Positions 36,000 through 48,157 of a stretch of DNA of 64,000 bases are shown piece by piece; within the stretch, counting starts at the first letter, position 1, and every line of letters starts with the position of its first letter. The DNA is from Fasciolopsis buskii. Lineage: Eukaryota > Platyhelminthes > Trematoda > Plagiorchiida > Fasciolidae. The DNA lies in contig LUCM01001683.1 in NCBI GenBank assembly GCA_008360955.1, positions 111,647 through 175,646 of the forward strand. The letters are read 5' to 3'. Both the position numbers and the translations under genes were made by a program. The notes below the pieces were generated by a model. The model saw nothing but the letters and a program-made list of their open reading frames with translations, had not been told where the DNA came from and did no database searches.

Positions 36000-38089
36000 T
36001 GCCTTCCTAGTGTTGTATTCAGATTGACCATCATGCCGTTGTGCATCGGTGATGTGAAGCACCCTTACACTAGAAATAATTCTGGCACACATCAATGGAC
36101 TCAGATCATTTCTTGGTACATGCTTGCTTTTGTTTTTTCCCAATCTGCGACTGAATCAAATTAAAAATCACGCGTTTTCTCGACGACGTTTACCGACATA
36201 TGTTTCATTTGGAGCTTTCAGAGCCCTAATCGATGCAAGCGAACATTGGAACTGGACAAAAGATACCCTAAAGGCAGCATAAAGTACCCTCTGGACACCA
36301 AGTCTTGTCGACATAAGAAACAATGGATGGCTCCTACGTCATGTTTTCTATTAAATGCCCCCGAGACAAATTTCTGAAACTAGAGCTGAACATACCTGTG
36401 AGGAATTTACGCTAACGCCGGTCGATAGGTAATTGTAGGAAAGTAGAAAAATCGCTACCATCAGCAATATCTGCAATAACTACCACTTTCTTGGTCATAG
36501 TGATCGATAAAAACCGGGTGTAATTTACGCAATAAGGGAATCCGTGGGGTCACTGATTCACTATCAGGGCGTCATCTGGTTCGCTTAACGAAGCAATTCA
36601 TGAAAAGGTTCCTTTGGCCCAGTTCTATTCACGCCTGAAAATTGGGCGATAAAGCAAGATGACCGTCCGCGGTTAGAAATAGAGATTAGCAAGAAGATTG
36701 ACGTTCTGAATAGACTTAAGGGTACAGAGCCATATAGGCTGTCCATCCCATTTTCCCGAGTACAGGTCGTCAAAACGGTCGCAAATGGTCTGGTGAAAAC
36801 AGGCACCTAGAAACAACTGTGATTCGGTGATTGTATCGATTTATAATGAAGCTGGCAAAATCTGTATTGAAAATAACAATAAGTATTATTTGGCGGGTAT
36901 TACACTCAAGTTGCTTGCGGAAGTTCTCCTCCGTCGAACATACGGCGGTCGCAAAGGCCATACACTTGGGAATCAAGTTTGGTTACAACCCAGTCAGGAC
37001 TGTGTCGACCAGATGATCTTTAAACAACATGCGTTTGGGACACAGGCATGGCTTCCGTCTCGCTTCATCTAAAGACGGCATTCGACTCGGCCGGTCATGC
37101 AATTCGGTAGCTATCCCAATCTTCAAAGGGTATGTCAAGGAAATTCATTTCTCTCATTCACTCGTAATCTGGAAATAGACAAAAGAGTTCCGAGAAATGG
37201 TGTCCCCAGAATACCTTCCGTCGACCTTAGTTTATAATCTTCTAATTAAGACGATTGTGGAACAAACCCTATCCATATCCCACGATCGTAACATTAACAC
37301 TTGATCGGTCAGGAAAATGTTGGCATTGGATTTGCGAATGATGCTGTGCTTCAGAGTAAAATTCTATGTAGGTTTCAAGTTTTTCTCAACCGTCCGAATG
37401 ATAATCTATTTATGTTTGGGATTGGTTTTGTGCTTGCAATCTGCAAAACGTTATTGGCGAACTCAATTTTCCCAAGGCAGAAACTTTTGTTTATAGGAGA
37501 GGAGTGCACTAGATCAGTTTTGTTATCCGAGCAAATAAGTTTCATTTGATGGCGGGTTACACAGAAGGCTGAACTGGTATTTACCAACTTTTTACTTCTC
37601 TGTTATCAGCTTGAAATTCGATTATCGATCTAAGGTCGAGCTTCCTCTGAATCGGTGAGGTCGATCCTGTTAGTGGTTTACAAACATGGTTTGGGTGACA
37701 GATTTTTCCTGGTTGTTGGTGTTTGAACGCCGATGTCTGTACAGAATTTCTGCGACATGGTAAGTGATTTTCTTTAGGAGCTCAGAGGTCATTAGTAAGA
37801 TATTTAATTATGGAGGTCAGTCTATCGAAAAACCTACAAACTGTGAAAATGTTAAGGCGCTAGGGTTATGTGTCGTGCATTGGCTTCATCAGTATGAGCT
37901 ATTTGCCGATGCAGACAATGGTTAGAACATCAATTGGCCAAAATATTTGAAAATCCTAACTACTGGACAGTCCCGAGTAGTTTGTGTCAAAATACCAGAG
38001 TGATCTCCATAGGATGGAAACTTTAAGCGCTATGACTAAATGCAGCAGTGAGTAGAGTTCTTCTAGTCAAAACGTTTCTCCTTTTGTGA
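36000..38089 (+). mobile_element. Old RTE-clade LINE relic
   Basis: The plus strand, read across many stops and frame changes, follows an RTE element in order. IQIDHHAVVHR (family IDHIAVSHRW) near 36018 is followed by a linker with KYPLDTKSCRHKKQWM. The RT fingers read YYLAGITLKLLAEVLLRR near 36885, motif A reads LKTAFDS near 37070-37089, and motif C reads GFANDAV at 37328-37348, where the family has YADD. Then come FQVFLNR, NSIFPRQKLLFIGEE, a LLVFERRCLYRI stretch near 37715 and a METLSAMTKC stretch close to a terminal FLLL and TGA near 38089. The motif C change to AND shows the catalytic centre is lost. It is more diverged than the element at 1-2489 and belongs to a different RTE subfamily or is much older. 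Confidence 0.7.
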
Positions 38090-41000
38090 AGTCCTTCTGG
38101 TGTTTTTCTGTCACCATGATTTAGTGTCGCGAGGTGTTAGTCGAAATCAGATCATAGTAGGGCAGGTGAACGAATGTAGAAACTGAAAATGACGACAATC
38201 GCTATTAGTTTAGGTGTGACTCACTTCCTGCTTGGTACACTGAAGAATGACTTATGCCTAATTCCAATTTATCGTCATTGCGCAAACATTTTGTCTTTGG
38301 ATTTACCTAGTAGTCCCACTTGACGTCAAAGCGTACTCGGGATGTTTTCCATTCCACTGTTGTGTGCATCAGAAAGACGGAATACCGCGAAAGTGTTGTG
38401 CACGTTCGGGAAGACTTGAAATATCACCTTGATTATCGTGCTGGAAATTACACGTTTCAGAATGAACTGAGTAACTAAGCCAAATATAGGACTCAAACGT
38501 ACGGAAAGTGTTCAGATCATTCTTTAACGTGACCTGGCCATTTGGGTTGGTGCCTATCACTTGGATTCAAAATCAAATGATGACAAGCTATACCAAATTC
38601 TTAATTCTGTCAAGTTCAAAGTCAACAGCTAAACAAAGTGCAAAGTGTTCCAAGTTAAGCCGTAACAACTGTGAGCTTCATAATTTAAAAATGACTATGG
38701 TCAATGACTGGGCTAAATTCAAAAAATCCACCTTTTGTTTATGGCAATAACTCAAAAGGATGCGAACTGATTTGCAAATTTATCACTTCATTTCAGACTA
38801 CGAAAGTCGACTTTTAGTGTACTCTTCGTTATTTTGCTTTTATTCTATGACATTCTATAGTGACACATAGGCACGAACAGATTGGTTGTCATTTTGCGTC
38901 CATTCAAGTTGACTCGTGAAGCATCATCAAAGTTGTCCACGACCCATGGGACCTCTGTAAAGCTGCTTAGTTCTTCTTAATGCTCATTAGAACCGCGAAA
39001 AGTCGTTCCTGTAATAAAAAGAAACGCCGACAAACGACTGCGAGCCCAGTGTCATAGCCATTAAGAAAATCCGGTTAATTTTTGATATTTCATTATATTT
39101 TGGCATCATATGACCTAGGACCAACCAGCCACTGGTTTTGTAAGATTAATGGCCGTTGTTAACATGACAGACTTCTAAACAGAAAACCATGGCGTGGTGA
39201 ATATTTTCTGAATTACCTACAGTGTATGATTGTCTGGCCAACAGTACTTCACTGTAGTTACTCATAGGGTAGTAAATTCGAATAAGAATCGGTAGTTTCA
39301 GATCCACAACCGCGTTGCGATAAGATGGATATGAATATACAATATTTGGTGATAAAGTGGAACAGGTGTATTAAGTTCCCATGATTTCTTAAAGATAACA
39401 TAAGAAATTCTAATGCAAAATGGATTGCATTTTACAGTAATCCAGTCTAATATTACTTCTACGAACACTACTACCAGTACTGCTGCTACTACTAATATTG
39501 CTACTACTGATGCAAGTCAAAACGGACTAGCCTCAAATCTTGCAGAGCATAATGATCTCACTAAACATTTCTATTTGGAATGACTAAATTCCAAAACATT
39601 TGGAATTTCTAACCATGTACTTAGAAGCCCTCAGGAACGAGGTCACAAGTCTACTGCACTTTTTGCAGCGGTGATTTGAAAAAACAGTCCAGTTTATGGT
39701 TGCCTGAACCATGACATTTTATGTTCACCTATCCCATATGTATTCACCAAAGTTGGAAGCTAGCAAATAAAATGTGCATCAGTGAACATATCTTCCCGAA
39801 GTTGCAGTCATCAAAATAACAGCAAAGTTATTCCATCAACAGTGAAATCAAGACGTGCACGGTTTTCATTGTCTCCATTTTTGTTTTCGAATATTCGTTT
39901 TTTTCCTCTCCGTTGGAAATTTATTTTTCGAGGCATTGGTTAAGGTTACGGGACAGCAGCAGCGTCGAAGTAAGTCACCTAGGTGACAGAGCGATGAGGC
40001 AATTCAAATCGTAAATTGAAGTGTGATCCTGGATTGTCAGTCGGTCTAGGCGTGTCTGAAATCACCAGATAACCTGTTTTGTGTTGACTGCCATCGGTGA
40101 ATTGGAGTTGAACATACCTTAAAGGATACAACACGAAATGAGACGAGATACTCGATTCACAATTTCCTGCAAGCTCAAAATTGATGCAGCTTATCACTCA
40201 CCGCTTCAAACCAATGATTAGTGACCTAATTGAAATTAGGCAAATAAACCATAATGAAGCATACAAATGAAAAAGTCAAACTCAGGTTTCAACACGTAAC
40301 AGCAAAGGTAAAGTAGCTTCTTGTCTCTGGTGGCATTTAATTCTCGATTTTATATTCAGCCTTCCTTTGTTTGTTCCACTGGAAAATCTAGAGGGTTAGA
40401 ATAAACAAAAGATAAAGATACTAAATAAGATCTCACATGCAGTGGCGTAGATCAAGATCCCGGCCGAGATTGACAAAGCTGACATTCGCTCAGATGATGA
40501 AATCTGTTTCACCAGTAATCAAGGTCATCCTGATATCTGTCTTGGATTTGTGTTTGTTGTTTTAGAATTTAATTTAGGAACTAATTTTATAGGTGGGAGA
40601 ATGATAGAGTAGGTTTAGAAAACTACTAATTACACTCGAAATTGAAGCGTCCCAGGTGATCGCATTTGAACTTACCGCACCTGATTACCTGAGTGCCTAG
40701 AGTGAGTCCAATGGACCCACGTTTTTAAACGAGGCATGCTGCACGAATGACACACAGCTCAGTTTTATATAATCGTGCGAAACAGTTAGTCCTACAGGTA
40801 ACAATCAGGCATACTACGAATTATCTACCAATCATGAGCCACTCGATATCCCAAGTCTTGACTAATCATAGGATACTTGCATTACGTATTGAATAATACT
40901 AGCTAGTCATCCACATCCTCCAAGTCTGCAGGGTTTTCCTTCATCTAATATATCCTGGTTCGTTCCATAGCCATGACATGGATGGAAATAGAGACATTTC

Positions 41001-44000
41001 ATACAAATCTCACAATCACTTGCGAGTAGCACCGGCAGTTGATGTTGCTGTTTGATTGGCTGCCCTTCGGACTCCGTCTTTCGCTCAAAAACTCATATCA
41101 TCCGACCGACCTTACAATGGACACTCACCAAACTCGAGTGTCTTTCTCGCTAGTGCTCAGGATGCGGACATACGCAGCGACGCACACACCCAAGTTGAAA
41201 TGACATTGCCAAAATTTTGCACTACTTTATAAAGCCACATTACTGGGTCAGAGAAATTGCACTCGAAGTGCACGCTTCCATCGTAAATTTTTCCAATCAG
41301 GTCATGGCTACTAAACTGTGGCAAGGGGTTAGTAAACACTGATCGCAGACAGTGAATGGTAGGCGGGTGTTACTAAACGGATGTATATTTTATCATAGCT
41401 GACTAACGGCATTCTAGTTAAGATGATTTAAGAATATAACAGATCAAACAAGCTTTTGCTTGCATTTTTCCGGGATGCTAATTGAAGACTACTTTCATAC
41501 TTTGAAAGTTTGCAGAGTTAGTCCAAAACATTCCTTGTACAATAGAGTCCCACTCGAAGTTATCTAGTTTCCCAATCACAGGAGGGAAAAAATTATTCCA
41601 GGTACCAAAATTTCGATAAAGGCATCATGCTTGCTATATGCAATTTCCGTTTTTGGCGATTAGAGGTCAGTAGGGTGGTGGTTTAGGGAGTCTCTAGATG
41701 CAACGGTTTGTAGCCCGCGACATGTGATTTTGGCGAGAACATTTAGTCGGCATTTATCACCACCGAGGCACTCGCTTTCAGGTTGACATGAACCAGAAAT
41801 TTTGAAAACCACAGGATCGAATCAAACAGTTGTGCGCATATGTTCATCCGAGTCACCTCGGAAGCTCTGGGTAGTGATAATTCGAGAAAGGGGAAGGGAG
41901 GTGTGCATGCTTCTCAAATATCAGTCGTTCTCCAACTGGCAATTAAGTTAACGAGGTTAGTCGCAAAATGTCTTGCTATTCAGGTTAAGACTAAAGGAAT
42001 GTCCAGTGTTTCGATGTAAACAAGCCTTGTGAAGCGTTACATCTTGTTCCGTTTAGAAGGATTAATCATTTGAAAATGTCTGATTAAAAGCGGTGAACAA
42101 GCTCGCCGCAACAAAACATCCAGTCCTTCTGAACTAGTAATTACGGTCATGAAGTAATACATGTGATTAAAGGCTGTGCTGAGATGACATGCTAAAAGAG
42201 CAACTATAGCATCCAATAGAAAGATTAAGGTAGATACGTGGCCCGCGGATTATTTCTGAACAGAATGACTAGTTTGTTGCAACTTCGTCCGCCAAAGCCT
42301 TGTAACTGGTAACGTGAGGAAAATCAAGAGGGAAAGTGCATTAGTTCCACGTCAATAGGATTAAGTGTCGTGGAAGCTAATTAAGTTAACTCAGGGCTGG
42401 AGTATGGCGATTTCGTCTTTCAATAACATCGGTAACGTGTGTTCGGTTACCGTTTTTATCACCTAGGCGCTAGATTTTTCCCATCAGGTATGGGAGAAAA
42501 GGGCGAGTGATTTCATTCCACAGCTTGAAGTTGTGGTGCGGAATTATGAAAGCAAGTACAAATAAAAGATACATACGCAGTACTTGAGGAGTTGTTATCC
42601 AAAGAGTTTCTGAAAAAAAACGAAAGATGTATTGTTGTGTGTAGGGAAAATGCGAACAGAATTTAGCCGTGTTGTTTTTCCGTTATGATCAGACAACGAG
42701 ATTTTATCAATATTTGAGCTGCGCGCAGTATCCTGTTTTGTGCTTGGGATGAAGTGAAAGCACCTGGGCACGTGCATTGATTCACTAACTTGCACACTGG
42801 GATAGGGCAAATTACATTTTCGTGATATACGTGAGTGTAACTGACCTTCATATGCCCAATTCCCGTAACACAAATTTGTATCAGTTTATGACAATCGTCT
42901 TAAATTCGTTTAATTATACTTCAGGGTTTGAAACAAGAATGTAGCAAGCAATTTTGTTCTTGATGACTTCATCTTGCCAATAAATTCACCGAGATAAGCT
43001 ATTTTAAGTGTTCCTTACGTGCTTTACAGGTAATCCGGATAAAATGTTACGGTTTGGGGAGCAGGTTGGTCAAAGTGTGGTCGGGAACCGAAATCAGTTC
43101 TACTGTGGGCTCGAAAACGGGATACAGGAGAGGATAAAAATTATTCTGCACTAATCCATATCTGCTGCTGATTGATCATTTTCTATTAGGCAGTCAGATT
43201 TTTCAAGGTAGCCACTAGTGGTTGAGGAGGGGTTTGGATTCTAGGTCAAGGCATTTGAAGCGACTTGACATGGGAATGAGATATGAAGTCGAAAGAGCAC
43301 AATTTCTGCTGTCTATAAAACGTCGATGATGAAATGTTTTTTGATTCATTTTTTGGTACACAGTGTAGTACTTCAAAGGCGTCACCACTCACCTGGTGTG
43401 TCCCGAATGGTCAAGGTACTCTGAAAGTTGATGTTTGTGATTCGGAAGCCTATCCAATAGACCTGGTTTCGATATTCAACCACATTTTGGTCAACATGCT
43501 CTTCAACTCAGTCATCTTATCCGGACCACCTGTGAAGCATACTAGGAGCACTCTAAACAGTTCATGTATGTAACTGTACTGGGAGGATGATGACGTTATC
43601 CAGCTCGAGCTTGTTCGCTACCATTAAGGTTTTCGGGGTTTTTCATCTGAAATTTATAATTGCATTCTAAAAATTTAAGCATTTTTAATCCTGTTTTTAA
43701 TTAATCCCGTGGTGGATTCAGTTGGAACTCATTTGAGGGTACATATCTGGTCGAGGACGGAACCGGTGTGTATGCAGCCACATAATTGAGCATGTCAGTT
43801 TTAATGCTGACTTACGTTTACTGGGCTTCAGCTTGATGTTGGTTTTTTCTGCTCCCATATCGTTCAGGTCGATCACACAGCTTTTCACAGATCACTGTCA
43901 CAGTTCACACTGCGCGCACAGAACCACAGTACAACTACCTACCAGCCCCAATTAACCGGTATCGGCTTATGAACGTCTTACCTGTGCGGATTGATGCTGT

Positions 44001-47000
44001 GGTCCCTTAAAGCACACCTGCAAGTGCACCGGGCTTGTTTTCTCAACCCACTCGGGGCATGCACACGGCACGTGCACCTGTGAATCCCAGTGTACCACGT
44101 GAAAAGTGACCTTGTGGTTTATTTCGAGCGGTCGTGTGACTACGTCAGAGCCACACTTTTGCCGGCTACTGTGGCGTAGGCACGCCTGCTATATTTTATG
44201 TGCACCAATGCATATACTCCAAACTGCGTCTGTTCTCTGGAATTGATGCTAGAACAACAATTAACACGACGGCTTAAATTTCAAAACTTTTATTCCTCGG
44301 TCAGCATGAAATTGGACAAACGTTGCTTTTCATAATTGGACGTGTTTATATGGCTTAACAAACCTTCAGTGTGAGGCTGGTTACATAAATTTAGGCGTAC
44401 AAAAAGCGACCACTGTTGTCGATGGTTTGCATGCAGTTTTCGCACACCTCACCTTTTATGCACCGTAAATACACGAATTTTCGTTTGTGAAATGCAACCA
44501 AAGACACTGGGAAGTTTGTTGGGGCTGATTTCGGTTGATGTCTTCCAGTGGTATTTCAGAGATGTTTGCTGTGATCGGGAATGAGGCACAAAATAAATTG
44601 TATTAAAGGTTTCAACAGTCAGTACCATAGACTGCAGTTTATCGTTGATTACGCCATAAATGCATTTTTCTATTTAATGGATGCGGAAATCTTGATAAAC
44701 GAAAAAACCATCAGTTTTTATTCATTTTATATGCTTACCTGAGTATACTTCTGTCTCGACATCCTTTGTCCAACGCAAGGCAAATGAAGGTTCGTGTAAC
44801 CATCGTTTACTGTGGAGACAAAGGAAGGAATAAATTGCATAAGCATTTAAAGATTGTTTACAGAAAATATGTTAACCGTTGAAAGAAAATATCTAGCAAG
44901 TCTTTAATGTGTCGCCCCTTCAACAATAATGCATGCATTCAATTGACTACTTATCCAAACAAACCGAAATTGATTAAACTGTGCTTGTCATCTGGTGTGT
45001 TTGAGTTTGCCTTAGTCCTACATCATCATATATACTATAAGAACCGATCGCCAGCTGCTTGCGATAGTTTTCAGAGAACATGTCCAAGTATTTGACAATA
45101 AACAATTCTTCAGTGGTACTAAGTAATGCATGTGCACTTCATTTGACCGATAGTGACTAACTTTATAAAAACTGACCATTCTCCATTTGGCACCAGAGAT
45201 CTGATTTTTCAGGTAGCCAGAATTTGTGATCAGTCTCCCGATTTCATTTCAGAGGTTTTAACTGCAACCTGATCGATGGATATGACTCCCTGTAGTCTGC
45301 CTAAGTCAACCCATCTTGTCGAAATTTTTCCATTGCCTAAATCAGTATGATTTTCACTGGTATGGTATCATCCATCTTAGGGATCTTCCTCCCGGCCAAA
45401 CACAAAATTCTCGAGATAATCAAAAAAAAACAAACTAATAACTGATTGATTTGTCACTATCCAAGTGGCCGGCTGAAGACAAGCAAAAAGAATATGGCAT
45501 CAAGGATAGCCAGTAGGCCAGCGAGATCCATGAAAATCATCGGTCGCTTGACATTGCCTACTCGTGTTCGGGTACACTGGTATGTGAACGCATCCATTAT
45601 TTTGAATATGTCGGTTCAGTGTGATAAGAAAAAGTTGTCTGGAGCAAATAATTGTGTGAATCACATGCAACAGAGAAACGAAGTCCTGCAAGACCGGAGA
45701 CCGGTCGACGCGGAAATAGTTTCATTTGTGACATATTTCAATTAGACTATCAAGAACCGATGAAGACTTGATGCTTGTGATAATCCATAATCGAATTACG
45801 GTGCATCAAACAGTTAGTTGCTTCAAAGCTTTCTAGCATCTGGTTCCTGGACGGCAATCAAAGAAGATAACGTATTAATTTTGACTGCGCGGTGACAGGC
45901 TTCATTCTGTTTTTGCACTGTTATTCTGAAGCTAAATTAGTACCGAAATACATTTTTGTAGAATGCAGGTTGCATTTTCTCATTTAGTGAAGTGGATGGT
46001 AAAAATATAGAAATCCACAGATGGACAGGTCAAGTTTACGGGTGAAAACTCCATTGCCAAAGTGAAAATAGCCAGCTTCGGTAAATTAGAGGTCGATTGA
46101 TTGAACGCATTCCCAAGGCGCACTAAAGCGTTTAGACTGGACGATTATGGACCGATTACTTCGATCGATTTTCGGATTTCGCATTATCCTGACAACGAGT
46201 TTAGTGGACAAGGACCACGCAATCAGTGTAATCATTAATTACAAGAGCATTCTATTGTACCACTTTGGTATTTACGCAGTCACAATAAATCCTAAACGAC
46301 ACGGTGCACCTCAGCTGTTTTAAAGAGAAATCCATAAATGAATCAATAAGGAAGAGGAAATATCGTTATGGTTCAACTCGTAGGGATTTTGTGGGCTGAG
46401 GAGGCATTTGCTTGTTTTAAGTATCCCATAGTAGGTAAAAGTACCGCACAGCAAGCTATTAAGTGTCGGACATTGCCAACAAAGGCACCACTTTTGGGCT
46501 GCATTCGTTTCCTCCGTCGATTTGTTTTTATTTAGTCCAGTGATGGCAAACGATTGATAAATTATTCATGAAACCATCTGAATATCCCGGCTAATATCCA
46601 AGTTATTCATCCGTTTGTTAGGGTGGCTAATTTCGCAAGTGCCCTAGTTGTTTTTCCTAATTTCTTCTTTCAAACTAGTGTAAATTTTCCGTTGAAGAAA
46701 CAATAACATCGTTTTTGATGACATACTGACGTAAAAGGTGAGAGACACTTTGTCCATTTACCGAACCTGTCATGATTGGTAGTTCATTATTTTGTAAGCC
46801 TGTTCATTTTTACCGCTTTGATTAGCGGCTGGTGAAGTAAAATATCATCACAACATCCCTTTTGCGTGCAGAAGAGATCTTTCGAAAACCGATCTGTAGT
46901 TGTTAATAGAGACAGGAATAAAACTGGCAACTTGTGACATATTTGAGCCTATTTGCCTACTCGGTTGCCTAGTTGTACAAAATATTCCGAACCTTGTTGG

Positions 47001-47406
47001 GTTGCCAGTGGGTAAGGGAAAGCAATCTTTCACTTGATTCTACGCAACACTTATTTTGCGTATTCTGACTGGTCAGTCACACAGACCAATGAGAGCTCTC
47101 GAGCCTACTTGAGGTGGGGGTGTCCGGAAGAGTTACTAAGGCGGTAGCGAAATTAGTTGGCCGATAGACAGATGTGAATTGTGACAGACTTCACAAACTT
47201 GTTCCCCATGTGATTCCCGTATATGGTTAAGAACCAAGCAAACAAGTTGAACAGTTGTGCCAATTAGTTCTGACTATGACCTCCTCGATAAGAGCCTGTT
47301 AATCACGGACCGACTGGAAGAGTAACATTATTTGCCTCGGTGTTTTGGCAACCCCATTTTCTGTCTACCTCTATTACCGAGTGGGGAACAATAACTAGTT
47401 TCAATC
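38090..47406. other. Long non-coding stretch upstream of the SFRP-like gene
   Basis: No certain gene. It contains a CTA-type trinucleotide tract at 39452-39510, a weak exon candidate on the minus strand near 39979-40110, and a GC-richer island near 43890-44210 with several CACGTG/GTGCAC-type hexamers and a TATATTTTA box. The right end should include the promoter and 5' UTR of the SFRP-like gene; no start site can be fixed. Confidence 0.4.
39452..39510. repeat. Imperfect CTA/CTG-type trinucleotide tract
   Basis: Repeated ACT, CTA and CTG triplets with interruptions (ACTACTACC, TGCTGCTACTACT, GCTACTACTG). Looks like a decayed microsatellite. Confidence 0.75.
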
Positions 47407-48157
47407 ATGACCAGATTACTTTACTGTGAAATTGGAAGAATGGTTGCATTTCTCACCTGGACTCTACTCATCTTATCCTGTATGCAGAACATAGACGCGG
47501 TTGTTCCCTTTCTAAGAAGCTATTCGTACCAGAAAAATCTACAAAGTCCAACACATTTCGCTCACAATCGACCAAGCGTTTGGATGACAAAATTTCCTAC
47601 CCCACTGAGTCAGTTGTCTGTATCAGATCAACCCAACGTAGATACGGTACTTTTCGGATCAGACACCAACCTGGAGATGTCGGATGTCTCATTGACACGG
47701 GATTCTCTGTCACCCGCTCTAAATGCGGTTGATCCAGGCACGTATTACAGTGATTGGCATCAGATGTTACACGGCCAAGGAACACACAAATGTCTCCCAA
47801 TCCCGTCAAATATGACTTTGTGTCAAAACGTTGGCTATCGACGCATGGTCTTGCCGAACTACTTGCAGCACGAAGAACTCAAAGAAGCTGTGGATCAGTC
47901 CCAAGTTTGGGTCAGCCTAGCACATACCGAATGTCATCCGGATTTGACAAAATTTCTCTGTGCACTCTACGCCCCGGTCTGTGTTGAGGAGTTCCCGGAG
48001 CAACTGATTCATCCATGCAGTGATCTATGCGAAGATGTGCGCCAGAGTTGCTTGCCAAAAATGTTGCAGTTCGGATTCGGTTGGCCCGAGATTGTCAAGT
48101 GTTCTCGTTTCCCGGTCAGTTCGTCAAAAATGTGCGTGCCGTTGACAGCCAAAAAGC
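47407..48157 (+). CDS. sfrp: Secreted Frizzled-related protein-like, first coding exon (complete Frizzled CRD)
   Basis: The exon encodes about 250 residues. MVAFLTWTLLILSC (from residue 12) is a signal peptide. An unusually long, low-similarity stretch to about residue 126 follows, then a full Frizzled cysteine-rich domain with all ten cysteines (129, 139, 176, 185, 192, 204, 208, 215, 232, 243). This domain binds Wnt ligands outside the cell. LCQNVGYRRMVLPNYLQHEE, FLCALYAPVC and FGFGWPEIVKCSRFP match the SFRP1/2/5 style better than Frizzled receptors, though the longer loop between cysteines 192 and 204 is Frizzled-like. N135-M-T is a likely glycosylation site. The exon ends at a GTGAGT donor at 48158 (phase 1); the open frame past it is intron. 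The first ATG at 47407 or the ATG at codon 12 may start translation. No transmembrane or netrin-domain exon was found with certainty, so a Frizzled receptor remains possible. Confidence 0.85.
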
